Origin: Triglochin maritima
Lineage: Eukaryota > Streptophyta > Magnoliopsida > Alismatales > Juncaginaceae
Direction: 5' to 3'
DNA: 64,000 nucleotides
Assembly: GCA_963682175.1 (NCBI GenBank)
Contig: OY821784.1
Span: 32,469,621 to 32,533,620, forward strand
Shown: positions 12,120 to 21,695 of the stretch, piece by piece
Layout of the letters: each line of letters starts with the position of its first letter
Position numbering within the stretch: position 1 is the first letter of the stretch
The notes under the pieces: generated by a model
What the model was told of the DNA's origin: nothing
The model's database searches: none
What the model saw: only the letters and a program-made list of their open reading frames with translations
Position numbers and translations under genes: made by a program

Positions 12120-12506
12120 TCATAGTTCGTGATTAGTCAAACATATTGTATGTAAAGCTTTATTAGACGATTCGAGAACGTATATGCCGTTTCTGAGGAT
12201 ACCCCTACCAATCGTCCTCCATGTGGTACGATCCTGAAATATTACATCATGAGGAGTAAATATTACATTGCAATTAAAATGAGGTACATACAAGATATTG
12301 TCATGAATATTGTTAAATAATGTTGTATCTCCAATACCTTTAATTTCAACTTGATTTCCATTCACAATAGTAAAAAACTTATTTAATAGACTTATATTAT
12401 TTTTTATATTATTTAGCAAGGTAGAATCCCTTGTCATATGATCGGTAGCCAGAATCAATGATCCAATTTTTACAATTTGATGTAGCTGCTGAAAGGACTG
12501 ATACAA
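12120..12506 (-). pseudogene. copia protease remnant
   Basis: The block GDTTLFNNIHDNILYVPHFNCNVIF is the usual sequence after a copia aspartic protease active site (20 residues or fewer quoted: LYVPHFNCNVIF). The catalytic DSG is present in the neighbouring frame (ATT GAT TCT GGC at about 12450) and then runs out of frame before DHMT. A one-base deletion therefore splits the active site. Confidence 0.65.
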
Positions 12507-12659
12507 TTAGCAAAGTTCTTTTTCATACCTGACATATTACCTGATTTTGGAGTCTGGTTGTGCAAATAGCCATTGAGGTGGCCCACCATAGTGTTTAGTT
12601 GTTGGAGATCCCGAGGCCCGCCCGTAAACCCATTTAAGATAGCACTCGGGAAGCCATGT

Positions 12660-13694
12660 CTACCCGACCCAAAGCCAGATCTGCTCCAGTCCTTTGGCGG
12701 TATCGGGTTTGATGGTTGAAGGTATTCGATGGGGGTGTTCGGTCATATAAAGGTCGCAACTCTTTCCAAATTCGCCATTTTCATTCAGGTTAGGGTTATC
12801 TGAGCGGCCGCCACCACCTCCAAGTAGGCTGGTGTTGCCGCCGGTGATCCCATCCACCATATTTTCTCGGGTGTTCCTTTCTCCATTCTTTGGGGACCTA
12901 AGGTGGGGAAAAAGAAACCAACATGAGTTTTTATTATGCCCTTGTTTCTTACAGTTTTCACAATGTTCGTCGGTTTTGTTTCCAAATCGTTTTTTGTTGT
13001 TGTTGTAGCCCTGAGCCTGGTTGTGACCGACGATAAAGGCTTGGTCGTCGGAGACCCCACTGTTGTTGTTTTTTGGCATGGTTTTCCTTCGGGTTTCCTC
13101 GTGTTGAACGAGATTTGTGATAGTTTCGAGGCTTGGTAGCTCCGGCGCCATTAATATCTGTGCTCGTATTGCTTCATAGCTTGGATCCAAACCTACCAAG
13201 AACTGGTAGATTTGATTTTGCTCTTGTCGGGTTTGGATGGTTTTGATGTCTGTTGTTGGGGGTTCATACACCAGAAGTTCGTCCCACCGCCTCCTGAGTG
13301 CACCGAGGTATTCGATGATGGGTTTGTTGTTTTGCCGAGTATGAGCAATTTCTTGTTTGATCTTGAAGATGTGCGCAAAATTCTCGGCTTTTCCGTAGTG
13401 CTCTTGGACGGCGTCCCAAAGCTCTTTTGTGCTCTCCTTGTACATGGATATTTCTCTGATGTTTGGTTGCATAGAGGCGATGATCCACGACATGACTTGG
13501 TGGTTTGTCGTTTGCCATTCCTGCTGCTTTGTTTCTGTCCCTTCTCTGGTGGGCTTTTTCGCCTTCCCAGTGATGTGACCAACTCTCCCCCGGACGTTGA
13601 GGGAAAAGGTCACCTCCAGAGCCCACGACAAGTAGTTCATCCCGTTTAGGGCGGTTGTGACAAGACGTTGGGGGTTTCCAGTGCTGTCTGACAT
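12660..13694 (-). CDS. copia gag polyprotein (UBN2/DUF4219-type)
   Basis: A 344-codon open frame encodes the element's nucleocapsid protein, which would assemble virus-like particles. It starts with a copia gag opening (LNGMNYLSWALEVTFSL), has the helical capsid region (SWIIASMQPNI, LWDAVQEHYG), and a CCHC zinc knuckle CENCKKQGHNKNSCW near residue 245. The start ATG lies about 140 bp inside the primer-binding site, as expected. It is the only copia region without a stop or frameshift before the knuckle. Overlapping frames are shadows. Confidence 0.85.
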   Translation of the reverse strand: MSDSTGNPQRLVTTALNGMNYLSWALEVTFSLNVRGRVGHITGKAKKPTREGTETKQQEWQTTNHQVMSWIIASMQPNIREISMYKESTKELWDAVQEHYGKAENFAHIFKIKQEIAHTRQNNKPIIEYLGALRRRWDELLVYEPPTTDIKTIQTRQEQNQIYQFLVGLDPSYEAIRAQILMAPELPSLETITNLVQHEETRRKTMPKNNNSGVSDDQAFIVGHNQAQGYNNNKKRFGNKTDEHCENCKKQGHNKNSCWFLFPHLRSPKNGERNTRENMVDGITGGNTSLLGGGGGRSDNPNLNENGEFGKSCDLYMTEHPHRIPSTIKPDTAKGLEQIWLWVG

Positions 13695-13837
13695 ACTTGT
13701 GAACTGGTTTTGGGTTTTGTTTTCTTGGGTATGGATGTTGGCTAGGTTTGTTTTTCTCGGTCTTCAACCCCCTTGGATGAGGTTAACCGATGATGATCTT
13801 CGGGGAGAATCTGAGGTTGTGGGTTTTTCGGATCAAT

Positions 13838-13849
13838 GCTCTGATACCA
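13838..13849 (-). other. Primer-binding site (initiator tRNA-Met) of the copia element
   Basis: TGGTATCAGAGC on the minus strand directly abuts the inner end of the 5' LTR. Confidence 0.9.
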
Positions 13850-14089
13850 TATCAAATTCGATACGAGAGATTGAAAGTTTTGTGATTTTTGTTATGTTCT
13901 GTTTGTTTACATACTATGGGAATATATATGTGATTTATGGCTTGGCTAGCCGTTATACATGCCATATACAGAGGGATGAATGTGCTTGATTTTCTGAGTA
14001 AATAAGATTTGTGATTTATCGGATGTTGCCATAACCGGGTGAGGAGATTGGGCGATGATGAGTTGAGACCAATGGTCATATTTTCAACA
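13850..14089 (-). repeat. 5' LTR of the copia element
   Basis: It is the partner of 9188-9427, with the same TGTTGAAAAT start on the minus strand. Confidence 0.88.
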
Positions 14090-14094
14090 ATACA

Positions 14095-17000
14095 TCTTCT
14101 GTACCGACCCAATTTTGAAACTATTTTTTCATTCCTCTTGCACAACAAGTGACACACAAGCAAAGAATCCATAAATCAAACCTCTGAACAACAAATGCAA
14201 GAACAAAACATACAAGTCAACCTTACATGTTCTACTTTAACTAATGTCCTCAACTACTCAACATGTCTTTAACTACGTATGCCCTTGTCTTTAACTAGGT
14301 AGTATTTGAATTTGCTCAAAACCTTCGCAAACACCTTCGTTCCTGTCCCCAACCCACATAGTGAAACTTTTTGTTAAAGTAAAGTTGAGTTGAGCAAAAA
14401 TAAATGCGACCATGTACAACCAATGTAATTCAACTTCAAATTAAGAATGACAAAGTTGTATATACTTCGACGTAATAATGTTGAATTGTGGGGTCATACG
14501 TGAATGATGAATGACGACATGACGTGTCATTGAGCAAAATCACTGGGGTGTCATGGTAAATTTCGACTATAAAAATAGTGAATATAAGCCAAAAACCGTA
14601 ACATACTTCGTAGTTGAGTTTTTTTTTTGCAGTGTAATTGTTTGTCTGGAAGAATGTACCCATGAAGTTTTCCAGATTTTTGTTTGGATTTTCGTGGCTC
14701 TTGGTCCTACTAAATATTACAAAATAATCCAAAAACTACGTCCAAATTGGGCTATAGTATACATTAATAATTTTCATTTATGCATTTATAGTTGTTAGTG
14801 GTGTTGGATGTGTGATGAATGTTAATTACTTGTGGATATTAGTGGGATGAGAGATGAAATTGTAGTATATGAGTTGAATGGAGATGAAATGTATATGGTT
14901 TAGATAGAGTAATAGAGGAGAGTTAGTATTTTGTGAGGATGGAAGATATAAATGGGAGATGGGGATGTTATGTAACTTTTGGATGGATGATATGTGTGGA
15001 TGCAAATGGATCGGATGCTAAAGGGATAAACATGGCTGTGGCATATGCCTATGAATATGAAAAATACATTTCCATATAATGTGAGAATTTTTTGGAGAAG
15101 TGAGTTTGATTCGTATCAAAACGAGTAAACGAGAATATATATGTAAGTATAAGCCATTGGACCATGATCCAGTGGTGTATGAGTGTATCTAGAATTTTCA
15201 TATTGGGTATGAATAGCTAGAAAAATAATAATCCACATAAATATTTACAATGATATGAGTAAAAAATATAATACGAATTAGTACTTGTAAACATGTTAAT
15301 AATATACAACCTTTCTAAATCAAAATTAAATTACTTGTTTTCCAGGTAAATATCCAGATTTTGAAAGCAATTTGAAATATTATTGCTACCTATTTTTAGG
15401 AAATACACCCTTACATTAAATTAACCTTTTCTTAGAAGTGAATTTAGTCGCACTTTTTAACCTCACTTTGAATACTTTAGTTCGAGGTATGACTTTTGAA
15501 AGAAAGTAACAAAATTCATTTTCAGTTTGAGTTTGAAATACAAACATTGAATGAGAACAAGACTCTATAAGCCTTTGTAGCACATTTTTTTGGTTTGACT
15601 TGTTAACTAAGAAGGTTATGGATGATGAAAAAACACACAATTGATTTCTGTTAGGGAACTTCTACTTGTTTTCTTTCAATATGTTGTACGCTCACATAGA
15701 TGGTCATAAAAGGTCTAAATTTACACGTTATTGAGTTTAAAATGCCATTTAATTGGAGATATGTTTAGGACTGATAAAAATATAATTTTTTGATAATTTA
15801 AGTTAAGCATCTATACTGTATAGTCTAATGAATCTGTCCTCTCCTGGTAGCCGCCAGCATGATTCTTTAATGCCCACAGAGGCTACAAAAACTCTTCAAT
15901 CTCGCAAGTTAGTGAGTTCCAAATGCTGCAACTCCTACTTTTAAGTTTGCCACCAACTATTGCATGTGAGACTGCGACGTTTACATAAAAATAACACATC
16001 TGTGTCTAGTTTGGCATGTTTCCAAAACAAAGAGTGAGATGTTTCTCTTTGGGTTAATTAACATGTTTGCTTCAAAAATTATAGGAAAAAATAACCATAT
16101 GTATAAATTATTTTGTATAGAAAACCAACTTTTGAATTACTTCAAAATTTTGTTATTACTTACTTTCTTATTAAAAGTTCCCAACAAAATGTCATAAGTA
16201 CCTAAGGTGAGCAATATTTCCCTAAAGTAAAAAAAATTCCTCTACTTTCTACAATACATTCTTTACCTTTCTATATTAACAAACAATTCTATCGTGAAGA
16301 GTTGAAGCCAAATATAATATAAATTCTATGTAAATTGCAAAAATATATTTTTTCAATGGTCTACCTTCCCCTTTTACTTTTCAAGACAAGACATACTACC
16401 ATTCTGATATTCACATTTGTTGATCGATGCAGGACTCTTGATTTACAAGTTAATGGTAATTTCCACATTCTGAATTTTCAAAGAAGAAAAATCGGGGTCG
16501 TGATAACAACATTGTAACTTTAATCTTTCCAAACAAATCTCCAAAATCTTCTAGTCAAAATTTTAAAAGGTTTGGTGAAAGGAATTTGTTGCACCAATGT
16601 CGCCCACTTTTTCAGTCCAATGTAAAAATATTTCCATATTCTTGATGGTGGACTAATCTTTTTTTTATTTGATGTCTTTTTCTGTTGATTTAAGATTGCA
16701 AACCAATCGTTAAATCCTAACATATTTGAATAGTAATAAAACATTTGGTAAAGAAAGCGACCTTACGATTTTCTTGGATTTTCGAAAAAAATGGTGTTTT
16801 TTTTGCTTCAATATCCAATTTGCACCTCATAAATGTTTCCATACTTTCTTTACGCACATATTCTCTTCAACACACTCCTATTTTTACTTCCAAATCCTTT
16901 AGCCAAATACCATTAATTGGAAGTGTTAACGACGTAATAAAACGTTAAGGTAACCCCTAACTCTGGTTCATAATTCCCAAACACGATGTCGACGTCAGGG

Positions 17001-17484
17001 TTCTAATCTGGGATGATATTCTACCTTAGTAGCTTAACACCTACTTCCATTCTTAATTCCCTGGAGGCTCAATTTTCCTTTTTATATTAGAAAAAAGAGA
17101 GAGCATAGGACGATAAGTTTGTGAAGATTCTCTGCTACCGTAAACTTCCAAGATGCCTTAATATTAATATGTAGGTAACCGGACAAAGCTTAATTAACCA
17201 ATCAGAATATAAAAACCATAACCATTCGTCCATGATGCGTTTCTTGATTTCTGCATCAATTAATTTTAGCTCACCTGAATGAGTCAAATAATGCTATAAA
17301 AAGCATTGCTCAAATTTTGGAGAACATTGTTAGTTGAGTATAATTTTGAGACAACATAAGTCATCTTGAAGATAATTGAAGATGTCCTAATGCCGAACAT
17401 ATGACGGCATATTCTGAGAGTATTAATTATGGCTCTTTTTAAAATGTCCTAGCAAAAATGCCTTGGATGCATGATTTTTTTGGG
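14095..17484. other. AT-rich intergenic DNA
   Basis: No gene, RNA gene or paired terminal repeat could be supported over this 3.4-kb stretch. Short open frames (for example 15416-15640, 16335-16517) have low-complexity translations. Confidence 0.55.
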
Positions 17485-17646
17485 GTTAAATAAGGGGACT
17501 ACTATTCGTCGTCGGAAAACTACTTAAATCGCCCAAAAATGATCTTTTTACCCTTAACAAATCAATTAATACCGATTTCGTCCCGTGTCTTTAAACAAGG
17601 TTTTTGACTCAGTTTTACTCACATTCCTAGTACCAACACCACGAAA

Positions 17647-20121
17647 ATGTCTGGCGAAGCACCTGAATCCGGCGAGGTAACGAGGGCGGAATTTTTTTCC
17701 CGACTCGGGCGTCTGGCTAAACCGCCTCCACCATCCACCTTGGTGGAGGCGGTTTAGCCAGACGCCCGTTTTTTTGTTTTTTTTTTAATTTTCTGTTAAA
17801 TTCAAATTTTTCAGGTTCCGTTGCAAGATTTCGGTGGTGATGGAGTAGATTACAGTGAGCTTTTTGACAGTAAAGAAATATTTACAACAATCGAGGAATG
17901 TTGTAAATGGGCGAAACAAGTTGCAATAGGAGCCGGATTTTTTTTGGTTATATCATCATACAAACAAAAAGCAGATAACCGGATGGATTGTTACCTCAGA
18001 TGTGATCGCAGACGTGAGATGAGTTCTCGTGATACGAGTATTGCACTGCGAAAGAATACGAAAAGAAAAGGTTGCAGTTGTCGGTTTTTGGTAAAAGTGG
18101 TGGAGCGACGAGATCGTGATTGATGGGTTATTGTTTCTAGTAGCATCTATGGGCAGCACAACCACCCATTGACAGTTTATTCAGAGGGTCACCGACAGGT
18201 CAGCGGACTTAGTGCTGGGGCAAAGCAAATTGTTCGGGATATGACAGAGGCACAAGCAAGATCCCGTAACATTTTGTTGGCGGTAAAGAAGAAATTTCCG
18301 GACGATAATCCGAATCAAAGACACATTTACAACTTCAGAGAGTACATGAGGAGGACGAAATCTGAAGACAGGAATCCCGCGCAACAGTTTCTTAGGGAGG
18401 CAGTGCAGCATAAGTATTTGCATTGGATTGTGGCAGATGAAGAAACTAATGTCTTGACTCACGCATTTTTGGCACATCCGACTTCAGTTCAGTTGTTGCG
18501 TACATACCCATTCGTAATCTGTATGGATTCGACGTATAAGACGAACAAGTACAAGATGCCTTTGTTTAAGATTGTTTGGGTTACTCCAACAAATATGAAT
18601 TTCCTCGTCGGATATGCGATTTTGCAGGATGAGACCGAGTCTAGTTACCGGTGGGTATTGGAGAGGTTGCGAGATCTGCTATTGGATATTGTTAGCCCGA
18701 CAGCAATAATTACGGACCGGGAGATGGGTCTGATGCAACCAGTGGCAGAGATTTTTCCTGAGTCAGCTCATTTACTATGCACCTGACATATCAACAAAGA
18801 CGTGTACAACTACGCATACCACGTATTCGGCAAGGAGAAGCAGCCTGCAGAGAGTTTTAGGCGTGGAAGGTGGAGGAGAGTCATGCTTTCTGATTCACAG
18901 ACGGATTATGATAGAGCAGTCCGTAATCTGAAGGATTCTTACAGTTCCTGGCCAGTGCTGACGAAGTATGTAGAAGACACGTGGTTGGTGCATAAGGAAA
19001 AATTCGTGTTGAATTGGACGAATCAAGTTTTTCATTTCGGCAACACTACGAACTGCAGGGTGGAAAATGCACATTCGGCTCTGAAAGAGTGGATCACTAC
19101 ATCGACTGCCGCTCTCGACACTCTTTTCGACCGCATGAACTCGTCTATTGAAATGCAGCTGACGAATATTCGGAACTTTCTTGAAGATTCGAGACGTCGA
19201 AATTTGGCACAGTACATAGGTCCTCTGTTGCAGCATATAAATGGCCGAGTTTCGCATCACTACTTGTCGTTTATGACTCAGGAGTTGAAGAGAATCGAGG
19301 ACTTAAGTGATGAAATTGAATATCGTTGTGGGTGTGCTTTCCTGACAACACATGGGATTCCTTGTGCCTGTACCATGTACGAGTGTTTGGCGTCAGGTGA
19401 TGGAATTTATTTAGAGCAGATTCATCCATTCTGGAAAACAGTTGTTATCGGAGAAGGAGTCCAGATGTCAGAGTTTGTTGATCAGTCAGCACAAGACGCC
19501 GAGCATTTTCGGAAGCTAGTGGATGAGATCTCGCAGAGCGACCCTGCAGTAATTCGTAGTGCCTCTCGTATTTTATACGAACAGTTACACCCCGATCAGT
19601 CGAACTATGGAGAACCCGAAGAAAATACTAAGGTACGAGGTCGACCTAGGGGAAAGTCGACACGTCGGGACCCGAGTGCCTTCGAGTATGCTGAGCGAGG
19701 TCGTGGTCGGTCTGGCAGTAGTGGGAGCAGGGGTCGTGGTCGGTCTGGCAGTAGTGGGAGCAGGGGTCGTCGGTCTAATTCGTCTCGATCGTCCGTGAAT
19801 ACGGGCACAGGATCTTCTGGTATGTCGATATCTTTGTTGTTATGTTATTTAATATATATCAGTAATCTAAATGGGGTTGAATATATTATCTCCTAATTTT
19901 GTTGTTTTAATTAATTGTTATTTACCTATCTTACAGTGTCCGGACGGGTTGACGTGGACAACTTCCCATATAATGATAGACTGCCAGGAATCATTTTAAC
20001 ATTTCTGGAAAGGTGGAATGACGTACGTGCTGATGGCAATTGTGGATTTCGATGGGTTGCCGATGTCTTTCATGGTAGTCAGGAGAACTGGTCATTATAC
20101 GTTAATACGTTATATACCTGA
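17647..20121 (+). pseudogene. MURA-OTU transposase pseudogene of MULE 1
   Basis: Inferred exons are 17647-17676 (10 codons), 17815-19819 and 19937-20121, with the same junction phases as the intact copy in MULE 2. The zinc-binding N-terminus, the DDE region (CMDSTYKTN, IITDREMG) and the SWIM-like finger (CGCAFLTTHGIPCAC) are recognisable. Two in-frame TGA codons break it: 18121-18123, after RDRD, and 18784-18786, where LLCTWH has become LLCT-stop-H. The OTU part stops after FHGSQENWS, next to a partial duplication (20042-20074 is repeated at 20131-20163). It therefore keeps the DGNCGF nucleophile region but lacks the catalytic histidine. The tail has RGRGRSGSSGS repeats. Confidence 0.9.
17706..17768. 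repeat. Perfect 28-bp hairpin in intron 1 of MULE 1 transposase
   Basis: Arms 17706-17733 and 17741-17768 are exact reverse complements around a 7-base loop (TCCACCT). The arm begins CGGGCGTCTGGCTAAACCGC. It sits wholly within the first intron (17677-17814) and carries the same GGCGTCT/AGACGCC core as the arrays in MULE 2. Confidence 0.95.
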
Positions 20122-20222
20122 CCTAAACGTGGATTTCGATGTGTTGCCGATGTCTTTCATTGCCGACGTCTGACCTAAACGTTTATACGTTAATAATAAT
20201 AAAGTTAAATTTAAATAAACGT

Positions 20223-20580
20223 GAATTGATTTCCCTTTTCCTCCACGGTAAACGATTTACTAAACTAATTTAACTCATTATTAACATAATATTCAATTTA
20301 TTTAAATTTTATCACAATTTATAATCATTTTTAACAAAAATTAAAAAAAAAACCCGGGCGTCTGCGGGAGACGCCTACCCTACGTGGTAGGCGTCTGCCG
20401 GAGACGCCGACCCTACGGGGGAGACGTCTCCCGCAGACGTCTGTTCCTTGGGTCGGGCGTCTCCCGCGGACGCCCGACTCAAAAATGTTTTTTTTAAAAT
20501 TAATTGAAATAAACAAGGTAATTTACCAGATGTGAGTAGTCAGGGGTCTCCGCTGTTTCTTTTCCTGGCCTCTGAGACAT
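20223..20580 (-). pseudogene. PMD gene remnant of MULE 1 (exon 1 and start of exon 2)
   Basis: On the minus strand an 18-codon first exon (20580-20527, MSQRPGKETAETP...) ends at a GT donor. This matches in length, phase and sequence the first exon of the PMD gene in MULE 2 (MSRRPGKQPAVPP...). After the intron, the words ACCGTGGAGGAAAAGG near 20226-20245 match the beginning of PMD exon 2. The rest of the PMD gene is deleted. Confidence 0.8.
20352..20477. repeat. GC-rich palindrome array in the PMD intron remnant of MULE 1
   Basis: Repeated blocks of GGCGTCT or GACGTCT paired with AGACGCC or AGACGTC occur, for example GGGCGTCTGCGGGAGACGCC. The run sits in AT-rich DNA just after the 18-codon PMD exon 1. 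Confidence 0.85.
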
Positions 20581-20735
20581 TTTATGTGGTGAATAGAAGA
20601 GTGATATGAAGAGAAAGTTGTGTTAAAAGAGTGAAATGATGAGTTATATTAGTAGAAATGGTAGATGAGCAAAATGGTAATCTTACGGGCGATTTAAGTA
20701 GTTTTACGGCGACGAATAGCAGTTCAGTTAAATAA

Positions 20736-21643
20736 TAGATTTGACAAATCCACCTATGTTGTAAAATTGAGGCATATCTGTCTGATAAATAAGGTGGTGA
20801 TCATTGTTCTCACGGAGTTGTTATCAAATATACTACTCACATGTTGTTGTTGTCGACAATATTCCTGCACATTGAAGATGTAATGACATGTTAGAAAGAA
20901 AAATGTGATGTTTACTTGGATACACCACTTAAAGATGTTAATCTTTGAAATATATATGTGTTTTCAAATTTTACTTGAATACATTTTATGTTGATTTTTT
21001 TTTTACTTTTGTACACTTAGATCTCACTTTAAAAATGCTAATCTCACCCAAGTAAAAAAAAGATTAATTATTGCAGGTGATTACTGTATGTAATAACGAT
21101 GGTGGGCTAATGGAGTGGGTCCCAAGGTGTACCCAAGTAAATTTTAAAAATATGATTGTATTTCAGATATTAATTACTACGTGTTTGAGAAAAATACTCA
21201 AGTAAAAAAAATCCAATAACATATCATTTAATTATTTTTAATCTAATTACCATCGTCTTCGAATTATATTAAACACGATAATAAAAGAATTCTCATTGAC
21301 AGTAGGGACGTAAACGAGCCGAGTTGAGCAAAATTTCGAGTTATAAATATTATCTTGTGTTATTACTAAATACAAAAAAATAATTATAAATGGAACAATA
21401 AAAAATTCGAACGAACTAACGAACCGAGTCTCAATTTTTTTAAAGTTCGAGTGATTAGTTTATTTAACTATTTTTTATATTTTACGTTAATATTCTCTAA
21501 TTAAAATAGAATCGAATATTATTCGAGTCGAACTTAATAATTAAATGACATGCAGAACACAACGGTGTCCTTCTCTTCTACTGTCCTGTCTTCTCTTCTC
21601 CCACATTTGGATTGGTTGGTGAGACCTTTTCTTTCTTCCACTC
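20736..21643. other. Intergenic DNA between MULE 1 and trpD, with a MITE-like inverted repeat
   Basis: No gene is seen. TTTACTTGGATACACC at 20911-20926 is matched in reverse complement (15 of 16) at 21126-21141, suggesting a decayed MITE of about 230 bp. I could not find a target duplication. Confidence 0.4.
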
Positions 21644-21652
21644 TATTTAAAT
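21644..21652 (+). promoter_or_regulatory. Possible TATA box of trpD
   Basis: TATTTAAAT lies about 45 bp upstream of the ATG at 21696, close for a TATA box. The leader is short and pyrimidine-rich. Confidence 0.35.
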
Positions 21653-21695
21653 CCCAAATCCAAACCCAAACCCACCACCTCACTTCTCGTCTCCG

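Larger units (their letters stand above)
9188..14089 (-). mobile_element. Ty1/copia LTR retrotransposon, full length but inactive
   Basis: Two 240-bp LTRs (9188-9427 and 13850-14089) differ at roughly a dozen sites by eye. Flanks are ATACG and ATACA, a near-perfect 5-bp target duplication. The minus-strand order is gag, protease, integrase, reverse transcriptase, RNase H, which is the copia order. The primer-binding site complements initiator tRNA-Met (13838-13849) and a purine-rich tract lies beside the 3' LTR (9428-9439). The polyprotein is broken by frameshifts in protease, between integrase and RT, and inside RT. I do not assign a clade. Confidence 0.92.
17494..20726 (+). mobile_element. 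MULE 1: internally deleted MURA-OTU Mutator-like element
   Basis: Terminal inverted repeats of about 40 bp (17494-17534 and 20687-20726) share ACTACTTAAATCGCCC. The element is flanked by an exact 9-bp target duplication GTTAAATAA (17485-17493 and 20727-20735), the Mutator signature. It carries a transposase-OTU pseudogene on the plus strand. At the right end only exon 1, intron sequence and a few bases of exon 2 of the convergent PMD gene remain on the minus strand. Compared with MULE 2 (6,432 bp) about 3.2 kb of the middle is missing, namely most of OTU and nearly all of PMD. It is non-autonomous but with intact ends. Confidence 0.93.

Noticed and set aside
13212..13767. Several 129-167 codon frames overlapping the copia gag
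   Set aside because: They are other-frame shadows of the gag. Only the 12660-13694 frame has gag motifs and the zinc knuckle.
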